Shown here in pieces: positions 24,592 through 31,850 of a stretch of DNA of 32,008 bases. The notes under the pieces were generated by a model. That model did not search any database. It was given only the letters and a program-made list of their open reading frames with translations, and was not told the origin of the DNA. This stretch comes from an uncultured Alistipes sp. (GTDB lineage: Bacteria; Bacteroidota; Bacteroidia; Bacteroidales; Rikenellaceae): contig CALBQR010000014.1 in assembly GCA_937899895.1 (NCBI GenBank), forward strand, positions 1 through 32,008. Reading direction: 5' to 3'. How positions within the stretch are numbered: the first letter of the stretch is position 1; each line of letters begins with the position of its first letter. The position numbers and the translations under genes were made by a program.

Positions 24592-26202
24592 ATGGCTGAT
24601 TTCATCTATCAGGAGCCGTTCCCCATCGAAAACGATACTACGGAATATCGTCTCCTTACAAAAGACTATGTGAAAGTTGTTGAGTGCGACGGTCGTCGTA
24701 TTCTGAAAGTTGATCCCAAGGGCTTGGAGCTGTTGGCAAAAGAGGCTTATAACGATGTTTCGTTCTACCTGCGTGCGTCGCACTTGCAGAAGTTGGCGAA
24801 CATTCTCGAAGATCCCGAAGCTACCGACAACGATAAGTTCGTGGCTTACACGATGTTGCTCAACCAATGCGTAGCTGCCGAGGGTGAGCTGCCCACTTGC
24901 CAGGATACTGGTACCGCAATCTGTATCGGTAAGAAGGGTGAGGACGTTTATACGGGCGCAGACGATGCAGAGTGCATCACTCGCGGTGTATATGAGACCT
25001 ACAAGGAGCGCAACCTCCGTTACTCGCAGGTTGTTCCTTTCGATATGCTCAACGAGAAGAATAGCGGCACCAACCTGCCCGCACAGATCGACCTCTACGC
25101 TACACAGGGCAACGAGTATAAGTTCTTGTTTATCACCAAGGGTGGTGGCTCGGCTAACAAGACCTTCCTCTATCAGCAGACCAAGGCGTTGCTGACCGAG
25201 GAGAACCTGACCAAGTTCGTTGAGGAGCACATCAAGGATCTGGGTACTTCGGCTTGTCCTCCCTACCACTTGGCACTCTGCATCGGTGGTACTTCTGCCG
25301 AGACCAACCTCGCAACCGTTAAGAAGGCTTCGGCCGGCTATCTGGATCACCTGCCCACATCGGGTAACGAGGGTGGCCGCTACTTCCGCGATTTGGAGTG
25401 GGAGCAGAAGGTGCTCGATATTTGCCAGAAGAGCGGCGTAGGTGCGCAGTTCGGTGGTAAGTATTTGGTACACGATGTACGCGTTATCCGTGGTCCTCGC
25501 CACGCAGCGTCGTGCCCCGTAGGTTTGGGCGTTAGCTGCTCGGCAGACCGTAACATCAAGGCAAAGATCACCGAGGACGGTATCTTCATCGAGCAGTTGG
25601 AGAAGAACCCCGCACGCTTCTTGCCAAAGGAGGCACCCGCAATGTCGCCCGCAGTTGAGATCAACTTGGACGAGGGTATGGACAAGGTGCGCGAGACGCT
25701 GACCAAGTATCCCATCAAGACTCGCTTGAATATCAAGGGTACGCTGATCGTAGCACGTGATATCGCTCACGCTCGTATCAAGCAGATGTTGGACGAGGGT
25801 AAGCCTATGCCTGAATACTTCAAGAAGCACCCCGTTTACTATGCAGGTCCCGCAAAGACTCCCGCAGGTATGGCATCGGGTAGCTTTGGTCCTACCACCG
25901 CAGGTCGTATGGACCCCTACGTAGATCTGTTCCAGGATCACGGCGGTTCAATGGTAATGGTAGCAAAGGGTAACCGCTCGCAGGCAGTAACCGACGCGTG
26001 CCAGAAGCACGGTGGTTTCTACCTCGGCTCGATTGGTGGTCCGGCAGCTATCTTGGCAAAGAACAGCATTAAGAGCGTTGAGGTTGTTGACTTCCCCGAA
26101 TTGGGTATGGAGGCCGTTCGCAAGATCTATGTTGAGGACTTCCCCGCATTTATCATTGTGGATGATAAGGGCAACGACTTCTTTGCCGACTTCAAGCACT
26201 AA
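24592..26202 (+). CDS. fumA: Class I fumarate hydratase (iron-sulfur)
   Basis: A 536-aa enzyme that interconverts malate and fumarate. The frame is open from a GTG at 24526, but the extra 22 residues are Lys/Asn-rich leader without family likeness, so I choose ATG 24592. N-terminal domain: PTCQDTGTAICIGKKG (Cys103), SACPPYHLALCIGGTSAE (Cys222) and SCPVGLGVSCSADRN (Cys316), the three ligands of the 4Fe-4S cluster, each two residues before the E. coli FumA numbers. The C-terminal domain has GTLIVARDIAHARIK, SFGPTTAGRMDPYVD and GSIGGPAA. Both domains are in one chain, unlike two-subunit forms. It serves the reductive branch that leads to succinate and propionate. The cluster is oxygen-sensitive, which fits the suf and superoxide dismutase genes nearby. 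Confidence 0.96.
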   Translation: MADFIYQEPFPIENDTTEYRLLTKDYVKVVECDGRRILKVDPKGLELLAKEAYNDVSFYLRASHLQKLANILEDPEATDNDKFVAYTMLLNQCVAAEGELPTCQDTGTAICIGKKGEDVYTGADDAECITRGVYETYKERNLRYSQVVPFDMLNEKNSGTNLPAQIDLYATQGNEYKFLFITKGGGSANKTFLYQQTKALLTEENLTKFVEEHIKDLGTSACPPYHLALCIGGTSAETNLATVKKASAGYLDHLPTSGNEGGRYFRDLEWEQKVLDICQKSGVGAQFGGKYLVHDVRVIRGPRHAASCPVGLGVSCSADRNIKAKITEDGIFIEQLEKNPARFLPKEAPAMSPAVEINLDEGMDKVRETLTKYPIKTRLNIKGTLIVARDIAHARIKQMLDEGKPMPEYFKKHPVYYAGPAKTPAGMASGSFGPTTAGRMDPYVDLFQDHGGSMVMVAKGNRSQAVTDACQKHGGFYLGSIGGPAAILAKNSIKSVEVVDFPELGMEAVRKIYVEDFPAFIIVDDKGNDFFADFKH

Positions 26203-26203
26203 A

Positions 26204-26316
26204 AGTGTCTAACGTGGCTCTTTTGGCGTTGCGCTTGCTCTGCAAATGCTCACATACGTTTAGTATGCTCCGCTTTGCATAGCGTCGCGCGCCTAAAAAT
26301 AGCTCACGTTATACGC
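26204..26316. repeat. Long imperfect inverted repeat after the fumarase gene
   Basis: About 110 nt that fold back on themselves around 26257-26263 (cacata cgtttag tatg at the tip). The arms agree over most of their length: gctctgcaaatgctcac on the left against ctccgctttgcatagc on the right, and taacgtggctc against agctcacgttata at the base. It begins 2 nt past the stop codon. It may stabilise or end the transcript; similar long hairpins are, from memory, common in Bacteroidales intergenic DNA. Confidence 0.6.
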
Positions 26317-26345
26317 TTTTATGAAAAACTATAACCGAGCGAGGG

Positions 26346-26373
26346 CGCACTCCGTTCGTAAGAGTGGAGTGCG
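26346..26373. repeat. Hairpin cgcactcc / ggagtgcg
   Basis: A perfect 8-bp stem with a 12-nt loop. The stem resembles that of the terminator at 2402-2433, but no T-run follows on either strand, so it may be a decayed terminator. Confidence 0.4.
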
Positions 26374-26401
26374 GCTCTTCTCGACCAACCCTTACAACTA
26401 A

Positions 26402-26456
26402 CACGAATCTCCGACGGCGACCATAAATGAAGGTCGTTCGTCGGAGTGGTTGTGTT
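26402..26456 (+). terminator. Long hairpin before batD, possible terminator
   Basis: Stem ctccgacggcgacc (26409-26422) with ggtcgttcgtcggag (26432-26446), one bulge and 9-nt loop; the base can be extended with acac/gtgt. Only four T follow, so termination is uncertain. Confidence 0.45.
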
Positions 26457-26553
26457 TTGAGGGGGAGATGGATTTTGTCGCAAGGATCGACGAAAAATGC
26501 GTGTCGCACATACTATTTGCGCATTTGGCACGTTATGAAGAGAAATATAATAT

Positions 26554-28389
26554 ATGAGTATGTTTAGAAGATTGATGTTGAGCGTTGCGGCTTTGCTGGC
26601 AGCTTTGAGCGTGTGGGCATCGTCGCCCGTTTCGTTCGAGGCATCGGCTCCGCTGTTGGTTGCAGCGGGCGAAAACTTCCGCATCGAATTCACGGTCAAT
26701 GCCGAGCCTGAACGCAATAGCTTTGAAGCTCCGACGTTCGAGGGTTTTCAGCTTGTGGCAGGTCCCGTAACCTCGCACGGCAGCAATATGTACATCGTCA
26801 ATGGCACGATGGAGCAGTCGGTGTATCATACCTATACCTACGTTTTGCAAGGTGTGCAGAAGGGTAAATACACGATTGGCTCGGCAGCCATTGCAGTCGA
26901 TGGCAAGAGCTATCGCACACAGCCTGTAACGATCGAGGTCGTTGAGGAAGACGGTGCACAACAACAGCAGGGTGGTGCGACTACGCAGGGTGCTCGCTCG
27001 GCCGATAAGGCTATTGGGGCAAATGATCTGCTGATGCGAATGACGGTCGATAAGAACGATGTGTTTAAGGGTGAGCCTGTTGTGGCTTCGCTTAAACTCT
27101 ATAAGCGCGTGTCGTTGCTGGGTAGTGAAGGTGTTAAATTCCCGTCGTTCAATGGCTTCTGGACACAGGAGTTGGACTCGGAAAACAATATGTGGCACCG
27201 CGAAACTTACGATGGCCGCATCTATGAGACTCTGGTCGTTCGTGAGTATCTGCTCTATCCGCAGCAAACGGGTAAATTGCGTATCGACCCTGCCGAGATG
27301 ACCGTAGTTGCGCAAGTTGTGATGCCGAGTAGTTCGCGCGGCTTTGATCCCTTCTTCGATCAGCCTGATGTTGCAGAGGTGCGTCGTAAATTGACAACTG
27401 CCCCCGTTGAGATCACCGTTAAGGAGTTGCCTTCGGGTGCTCCTGCATCTTTTTCGGGTGCTGTGGGGCGTTTCGAGATGGAGGCAACACCTCCCGCATC
27501 AACTTTTACAGCCAATTCGGCGGCTACCTATTCGGTGAAGATTTCGGGTACGGGCAACCTCCCGTTTGTTCAGGCACCGACGCTACAACTCCCTTCGTCA
27601 TTCGAGATGTATGATGTAAAGACCACCGAGAGCCTGAAAAATTCGGTGCAGGGCATCAGCGGCTATCGCCAATTCGAGTACCCCTTCATTGCGCGTGCCG
27701 AAGGTGAATACACCATTCCCGCTGTCGAATTTACCTACTTTAACCCCAATGAGTTACGATATGTAACCCTCTCGTCGCACGATGTGGCATTGGTTATCGA
27801 GCCTGATGCATCGGGTGGTCTTTCGGGTGCCCCTATCATCGGCGGTCTGTCGAAGGAGGAGGTGAAGATGCTCGGTCAGGATATACGTTTCATCAAACTC
27901 GGCTCGGCCGGTCTGCGCCCTATGCGTTCGGTCTTTGTAGGCAGTTCGGCATATTGGAGTGTTCTGGCTCTGCTGACGTTGCTCTTTGTGTCGGTATCGA
28001 TCTATCTGCGTAAGCGAATCAAGGAGCGTCAGAATGTAACTCTCATTCGTGGTAAGCGAGCTAACCGTGTGGCTCTGCAACGATTCCGTGCGGCTGCGAA
28101 ATTTATGGAGCAGAACAATCAGCACGGTTTCTATGAGGAGATGTTGCGCGCGTTGTGGGGCTATATGAGTGATAAACTGAATATCCCTGTGGCTAATCTG
28201 ACCAAGGAGAATGTCCGCGAGGAGTTGCGTAAGCGCAATATTTCGGCTGAAACGATCCAGCAATTCATTGACATTATTGTTGCTTGCGACGAGGCGCAAT
28301 ACTCGCCTATGGCATCATCGCAGATGAATGAGGTTTATGCCGAGGGTATCCAGATTATATCGAAACTTGAATCAACGATCAAAAAATAG
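26554..28389 (+). CDS. batD: BatD-like protein
   Basis: A 611-aa exported protein: signal peptide (about 1-22, ending VWAS), then a long series of beta-rich domains that begins PVSFEASAPLLVAAGENFRI, with PVTIEV closing the first; middle stretches YLLYPQQTGKLRIDPAEMTV and FVQAPTLQLPSSFEMYD fit BatD. A membrane helix lies near residues 465-485 (YWSVLALLTLLFVSVSIYL), followed by a cytoplasmic helical tail. BatD belongs to the Bacteroides aerotolerance (Bat) proteins, thought to form an envelope complex with BatA, B, C and E; the function is poorly known. Here only batD and batE are present, and the other bat genes are not in the window. A second ATG at 26560 could also be the start. Confidence 0.87.
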   Translation: MSMFRRLMLSVAALLAALSVWASSPVSFEASAPLLVAAGENFRIEFTVNAEPERNSFEAPTFEGFQLVAGPVTSHGSNMYIVNGTMEQSVYHTYTYVLQGVQKGKYTIGSAAIAVDGKSYRTQPVTIEVVEEDGAQQQQGGATTQGARSADKAIGANDLLMRMTVDKNDVFKGEPVVASLKLYKRVSLLGSEGVKFPSFNGFWTQELDSENNMWHRETYDGRIYETLVVREYLLYPQQTGKLRIDPAEMTVVAQVVMPSSSRGFDPFFDQPDVAEVRRKLTTAPVEITVKELPSGAPASFSGAVGRFEMEATPPASTFTANSAATYSVKISGTGNLPFVQAPTLQLPSSFEMYDVKTTESLKNSVQGISGYRQFEYPFIARAEGEYTIPAVEFTYFNPNELRYVTLSSHDVALVIEPDASGGLSGAPIIGGLSKEEVKMLGQDIRFIKLGSAGLRPMRSVFVGSSAYWSVLALLTLLFVSVSIYLRKRIKERQNVTLIRGKRANRVALQRFRAAAKFMEQNNQHGFYEEMLRALWGYMSDKLNIPVANLTKENVREELRKRNISAETIQQFIDIIVACDEAQYSPMASSQMNEVYAEGIQIISKLESTIKK

Positions 28390-28401
28390 GAGGGCTTGAC
28401 G

Positions 28402-29277
28402 ATGACAAAAAAGATGGTAACACTCATCATTTCGCTCTTTGCGATTTTTACTTCGTTTGCTGCAATGCAGAGTGAGGCTGCTGCGCAGAATATTCCCGCA
28501 ACAGAGCAGAACGATCCTGCAACTGCGGCAGCCGTGTCCGATGTCGAAAATGAGATTGCGCCTGTGGCTCAAAGTGTTGATAACGATGCGGTTTGGGATG
28601 AGGCTAATACGGCATATATCAACGCCAACTATCGCCGAGCGATCGAACTCTATCACTCTATCGAGGAGCGAGGTTTGGCTTCTGAAAAGCTCTACTACAA
28701 TTTGGGCAATGCCTATTTCAAGATCGAGGATATGGGCCACGCGATCCTTTATTATAATAAGGCACTGCGTCTGGCTCCGGGTGATGCCGATATTCGCTAC
28801 AATCTCGATGTGGCCAATAGCTATACGAAGGACCGTATTCAGGTTGTTCCCGAATTGTTTGTTGCTCGCGGAGTGCGTTCGTTGCGCCAAACCATCAGTG
28901 GTAATGCGTGGGCAATTCTTTCGCTATTGTTCTTTGCTGCATTGCTCTTCTCGGTGATGGTTTATCTGCTGGTGCAGAGCCTGCTGTTCCGTAAGGTCGG
29001 ATTCTTCGGAGCTATTGTTTGCCTGCTTCTGTTCGCCATTACGACCGCTTTTGCCGTTACCGAGCGTCGCCACGCAATCTCGCCCGAAGAGGCGATTGTG
29101 ATGAGTGCGTCGGTGTCGGTTAAGGCTGCTCCCGATAAGAACGCAACCGATATGTTCGTTCTGCACGAAGGAACCAAGGTGCGTGTAGGCGATCGCATTG
29201 ATCAATGGACCGAGATCACTATTGCCGATGGCAATAAGGGCTGGCTCGAAGACAAAACAATTGAAATGATCGACTAA
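28402..29277 (+). CDS. batE: BatE-like TPR/SH3 membrane protein
   Basis: A 291-aa protein: signal peptide (about 1-27), a TPR pair (ANTAYINANYRRAIELYHSI, then LYYNLGNAYFKIEDMGHAIL and LAPGDADIRYNLDVA), two membrane helices (about 170-195 and 202-222) and a C-terminal bacterial SH3 domain (SVKAAPDKNATDMFVLHEGT to GNKGWL). This layout is that of BatE. A TTG at 28396 is in frame, but AGGAGGG at 28388-28394 is placed correctly for ATG 28402 and too close to the TTG. The gene follows batD after 12 nt, with its ribosome site at the batD stop, so the two are surely translated from one message. Confidence 0.85.
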   Translation: MTKKMVTLIISLFAIFTSFAAMQSEAAAQNIPATEQNDPATAAAVSDVENEIAPVAQSVDNDAVWDEANTAYINANYRRAIELYHSIEERGLASEKLYYNLGNAYFKIEDMGHAILYYNKALRLAPGDADIRYNLDVANSYTKDRIQVVPELFVARGVRSLRQTISGNAWAILSLLFFAALLFSVMVYLLVQSLLFRKVGFFGAIVCLLLFAITTAFAVTERRHAISPEEAIVMSASVSVKAAPDKNATDMFVLHEGTKVRVGDRIDQWTEITIADGNKGWLEDKTIEMID

Positions 29278-29290
29278 TGACCGAAGCGAT

Positions 29291-29890
29291 ATGTCAAGAC
29301 TTTTGGAAGATGTAACAGCCGAGCTGTCGAAGTTGCCGGGCATTGGTCGCCGTACGGCTCTGCGTTTGGCGATGCACCTGCTGCGTATGGATGTGGCGAG
29401 TGTGCAGGATATGACTTCGAGTATCGACCGTTTCCGCACGCAGATTCGCCATTGCAAGTTGTGCAACAACCTCTCCGATACGGATATCTGTCCGATATGT
29501 TCGGACGCTCGCCGCGACCACTCGACGGTCTGTGTCGTTGAGCAGGTTTCTGACGTGCTTTCGATCGAAAACACGCGCCAATATGGAGGTATCTACCACG
29601 TTTTGGGCGGTGTGATTTCGCCGATGCAGGGCATCGCGCCGTCGGATTTGAAGATTGATCTGCTGATTGATAATGTTGCGCGAGGCGAAATCCGCGAGGT
29701 GATTCTTGCGCTCAACACTTCGGTTGAGGGCGAAACGACGCTGTTCTATATTTTGAATCGCCTGCGAGCTTATCCTTCTGTTAAGGTTACAACTATCGCG
29801 CGCGGTTTGGGCTTTGGCGATGAGTTGGAATATGTCGATGAGATGACAATCACGCAGGCACTCGTTAATCGCCGTGAGGTCGAGCGATAG
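29291..29890 (+). CDS. recR: Recombination mediator protein RecR
   Basis: A 199-aa protein of the usual RecR length. It has an N-terminal helix-hairpin-helix (LPGIGRRTALRLAMHLL, about 15-31), a four-cysteine zinc finger (Cys55, Cys58, Cys67, Cys70) and a Toprim domain starting at VCVVEQVSDVL (about 80). It acts with RecO in loading RecA on gapped DNA. It starts 13 nt after the batE stop and is followed by a strong terminator, so it is the last gene of the batD-batE-recR unit; the link is likely positional, not functional. Confidence 0.97.
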   Translation: MSRLLEDVTAELSKLPGIGRRTALRLAMHLLRMDVASVQDMTSSIDRFRTQIRHCKLCNNLSDTDICPICSDARRDHSTVCVVEQVSDVLSIENTRQYGGIYHVLGGVISPMQGIAPSDLKIDLLIDNVARGEIREVILALNTSVEGETTLFYILNRLRAYPSVKVTTIARGLGFGDELEYVDEMTITQALVNRREVER

Positions 29891-29921
29891 AGCGGGGCGC
29901 ATCTGCATTATGCTATAATTT

Positions 29922-29958
29922 CGAGGGCTGTATCCGAGAGGATGCAGCCCTCGTTTTT
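29922..29958 (+). terminator. Terminator after recR
   Basis: A 14-bp stem cgagggctgtatcc with ggatgcagccctcg (one G-U pair), 4-nt loop gaga, then TTTTT. It closes the bat-recR unit. Confidence 0.93.
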
Positions 29959-30044
29959 GTTTGCAGTGCGCTTGCTTGTATCTCACACGGCACTGTTTTT
30001 GAACGTGGGGCAGGAAGTTTAACTCATAAAAAATTAGCCTTATT

Positions 30045-30206
30045 ATGAAAAAGTATCAATGTCCCGCTTGTCCCTATGTCTATGATCCAGCCGTTGGCGA
30101 TCCCGATAACGGCGTTCCTGCCGGCACACCATTTGAGGAGCTGCCTGTCGATTGGGTATGTCCTATTTGTGGAATTCCCGCGTCGGATTTCGCGCCAATC
30201 GAGTAG
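30045..30206 (+). CDS. Rubredoxin
   Basis: A 53-aa protein with the two iron-binding hairpins CPAC (Cys6, Cys9) and CPIC (Cys39, Cys42), the YVYDPAVGDPDNGVPAGTPF loop, and PVDWVCPICG, all standard for rubredoxin. One deviation: the first motif continues CPACPY where most rubredoxins have CxxCGY, so Gly is replaced by Pro. It carries single electrons, often to rubrerythrin or superoxide-reducing systems in anaerobes. The superoxide dismutase gene begins 20 nt after its stop with no terminator between, so the two form an oxygen-stress pair. Confidence 0.95.
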   Translation: MKKYQCPACPYVYDPAVGDPDNGVPAGTPFEELPVDWVCPICGIPASDFAPIE

Positions 30207-30226
30207 CTCTCAAATCAGTTAAATCT

Positions 30227-30919
30227 ATGATAACCATATTATTACTCTTAAACCTTCTGCTTATGTCAGCATCGACCTCTGCAACTTCGTCGGCAACAGC
30301 CACCGACACAACAGCCGTATTCAAACTCCCTGAACTCCCTTACGAGATGTCGGCCCTTGAACCATATATGAGCGAGGAGACGCTTCGTTACCACTATGGC
30401 AAGCACCATCAAGCCTATCTGAATAATGTCAATCGAATGATTGCGGGTACGCGATATGAGCGCGAACCGCTGGAAGAGATTATCCGCGAGTCAGACGGTG
30501 CGCTACTGAATAACGCCGCACAGGTGCTCAATCACAATATCTATTTTCTGACCTTCGCTCCCGAAGTGGCGGCGAAACACGAACCCGAAGGGGCGTTGGC
30601 TGCGGCTATAAAGCGCGATTTCGGCTCGTTTGATGCGATGAAGGTGCAACTGACAAAGATGGCAACGTCGCTTTTCGGATCGGGCTGGGTATGGTTGGCC
30701 GAGAATAAAAATGGCAACCTTGTGATTCTTTCGGAGTCTAATGCGGGCAATCCAATCCGCCACGGTCTGAAACCTCTGCTTGGTCTTGATGTATGGGAGC
30801 ACGCCTACTATATCGACTATCGCAACGCACGCAAGGATGCCGTAGAGAAACTATGGAGTGTCATCGACTGGAACAAGGTGGATGAGCGTTATGCCAAGGT
30901 TGGAAATATAGGAGTATAA
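30227..30919 (+). CDS. Superoxide dismutase (Fe/Mn family), apparently exported
   Basis: A 230-aa enzyme. The frame extends back into the rubredoxin gene, but the ATG at 30227 is the sensible start. Residues 1-28 are a hydrophobic stretch (ITILLLLNLLLMSAS) and a Ser/Thr/Ala-rich region, an N-terminal extension absent from normal cytoplasmic forms, which start at FKLPELPYE (here residue 32). Metal ligands are complete: His56 (YHYGKHH), His103 (QVLNHN), Asp188 and His192 (LDVWEHAYYIDYRNAR). Gln99 and SNAGNP favour the Fe or cambialistic type over the Mn type. It removes superoxide; the leader suggests action outside the cytoplasm or on the membrane. A lipobox is not evident. It pairs with rubredoxin just upstream. 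Confidence 0.92.
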   Translation: MITILLLLNLLLMSASTSATSSATATDTTAVFKLPELPYEMSALEPYMSEETLRYHYGKHHQAYLNNVNRMIAGTRYEREPLEEIIRESDGALLNNAAQVLNHNIYFLTFAPEVAAKHEPEGALAAAIKRDFGSFDAMKVQLTKMATSLFGSGWVWLAENKNGNLVILSESNAGNPIRHGLKPLLGLDVWEHAYYIDYRNARKDAVEKLWSVIDWNKVDERYAKVGNIGV

Positions 30920-30921
30920 AA

Positions 30922-30954
30922 GTTTAGGGCATCCGAGTGATGCCCTAAACATTT
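30922..30954 (+). terminator. Terminator of the superoxide dismutase operon
   Basis: A perfect 12-bp stem gtttagggcatc with gatgccctaaac, 5-nt loop, ending at 30950. The expected T-run is replaced by atttatatct, which is where the AT-rich foreign-looking DNA begins; the original tail may have been lost. Confidence 0.75.
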
Positions 30955-31784
30955 ATATCTATAATATTTATTAAACTTTCTTCATTTAATTTATTAAAAT
31001 AAATAATACCATCCAAACGGTTCAAAAACTCAGGAGCAAAACGTTTTTTTAATTCTTTATCAAGAATTGAATTTGTTCTTTCATTATCACTTTGTAATAA
31101 ACCAAAACCAATACCTCTACTGTTATTTGTCGCTTCTTTTGCACCAACATTCGATGTTAATAATACTATCACATTTCTAAAATCCACTTTTTGCCCGGTA
31201 TTATCAGTTAAAAACCCTTCATCAAAAACTTGCAAAAATATATTGAATATCTCGTTATCTGCTTTTTCAATTTCATCAAGGAGTAATATACAATGCTTTT
31301 TATTCTTAATCGCTTCGGTTAATAAACCACCCTCCTCATATCCGACATATCCTGGGTTAGAACCAATAAGTTTATTAACACCAGTTTTATCAGAATATTC
31401 AGACATATCAAAACGAACCATCGCATTTTCACTACCAAATAACTCCTCGGCAAGTTTTTTAGCTAAAAGTGTTTTTCCACAACCTGTTGTACCTTGAAAA
31501 AATAATGCAGTACCTTTTCCATTATGAAGTCCAAGTCGTTTTCTTTTAATTGTTTTACAAACTTTATCTATTGCATCATCTTGACCAATAATAACTTTTT
31601 TTAAGCGTTCATTAATCTTTGATAAATCTTTTTTATTATCTTCCGATAAATTTTGAATAGGAATACCTGTTTGTTCTGATATCGTTGTAAAAATCATTTC
31701 ATCAGTAATTTCAACAACATCACATTTTTGCTTTTTTTCTTGTTCTTCGGTTAATGCAAATATTGTTTTTGGTTTATTTCTCAC
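30945..31784 (-). CDS. ClpB/ClpC-type AAA+ ATPase, second ATPase domain only, 3'-truncated
   Basis: A 279-aa ORF from a GTG start. It begins with the linker that follows domain D1 in Clp ATPases (ISEQTGIPIQNLSEDNKKDL, then VIIGQDDAI) and continues with domain D2: Walker A GTTGCGKT (Lys104), pore loop GYVG (145-148), Walker B CILLLDEIEKA (Asp170, Glu171), sensor LLTSNVGA and arginine finger FLNRLDG (Arg256). It stops after LINIIDINV, where the family continues for some 70-80 more residues; the stop lies inside the superoxide dismutase terminator, so the C-terminus is cut by the junction. The N-domain and D1 are absent: an in-frame TAA lies five codons before the GTG. Composition is very AT-rich with frequent TTA codons, unlike everything else here. 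Pseudogene, foreign gene or assembly join are all possible. Confidence 0.7.
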   Translation of the reverse strand: MRNKPKTIFALTEEQEKKQKCDVVEITDEMIFTTISEQTGIPIQNLSEDNKKDLSKINERLKKVIIGQDDAIDKVCKTIKRKRLGLHNGKGTALFFQGTTGCGKTLLAKKLAEELFGSENAMVRFDMSEYSDKTGVNKLIGSNPGYVGYEEGGLLTEAIKNKKHCILLLDEIEKADNEIFNIFLQVFDEGFLTDNTGQKVDFRNVIVLLTSNVGAKEATNNSRGIGFGLLQSDNERTNSILDKELKKRFAPEFLNRLDGIIYFNKLNEESLINIIDINV

Positions 31785-31820
31785 CCTTTCTTTTGACTTT
31801 TAGGCTTTTTTACTGTAAAA

Positions 31821-31850
31821 TATTATAGCATAAAACATTATGAAGAGTGA
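31821..31850 (-). promoter_or_regulatory. Sigma70-type extended -10 promoter before the Clp-like ORF
   Basis: Minus strand: TTCACT, 18-nt spacer, TATAAT preceded by TGC (extended -10). This is unlike the TAnnTTTG promoters of the rest of the window and supports a different source for this DNA. Confidence 0.5.

Noticed and set aside
24583..25941. A 452-codon open frame antisense to fumarase
   Set aside because: Same codon-bias effect; fumarase on the plus strand has full motif support.
26319..26717. Minus-strand frames in and around the fumarase-batD gap
   Set aside because: They overlap the batD signal peptide region and the hairpins; no start signal and no homology.
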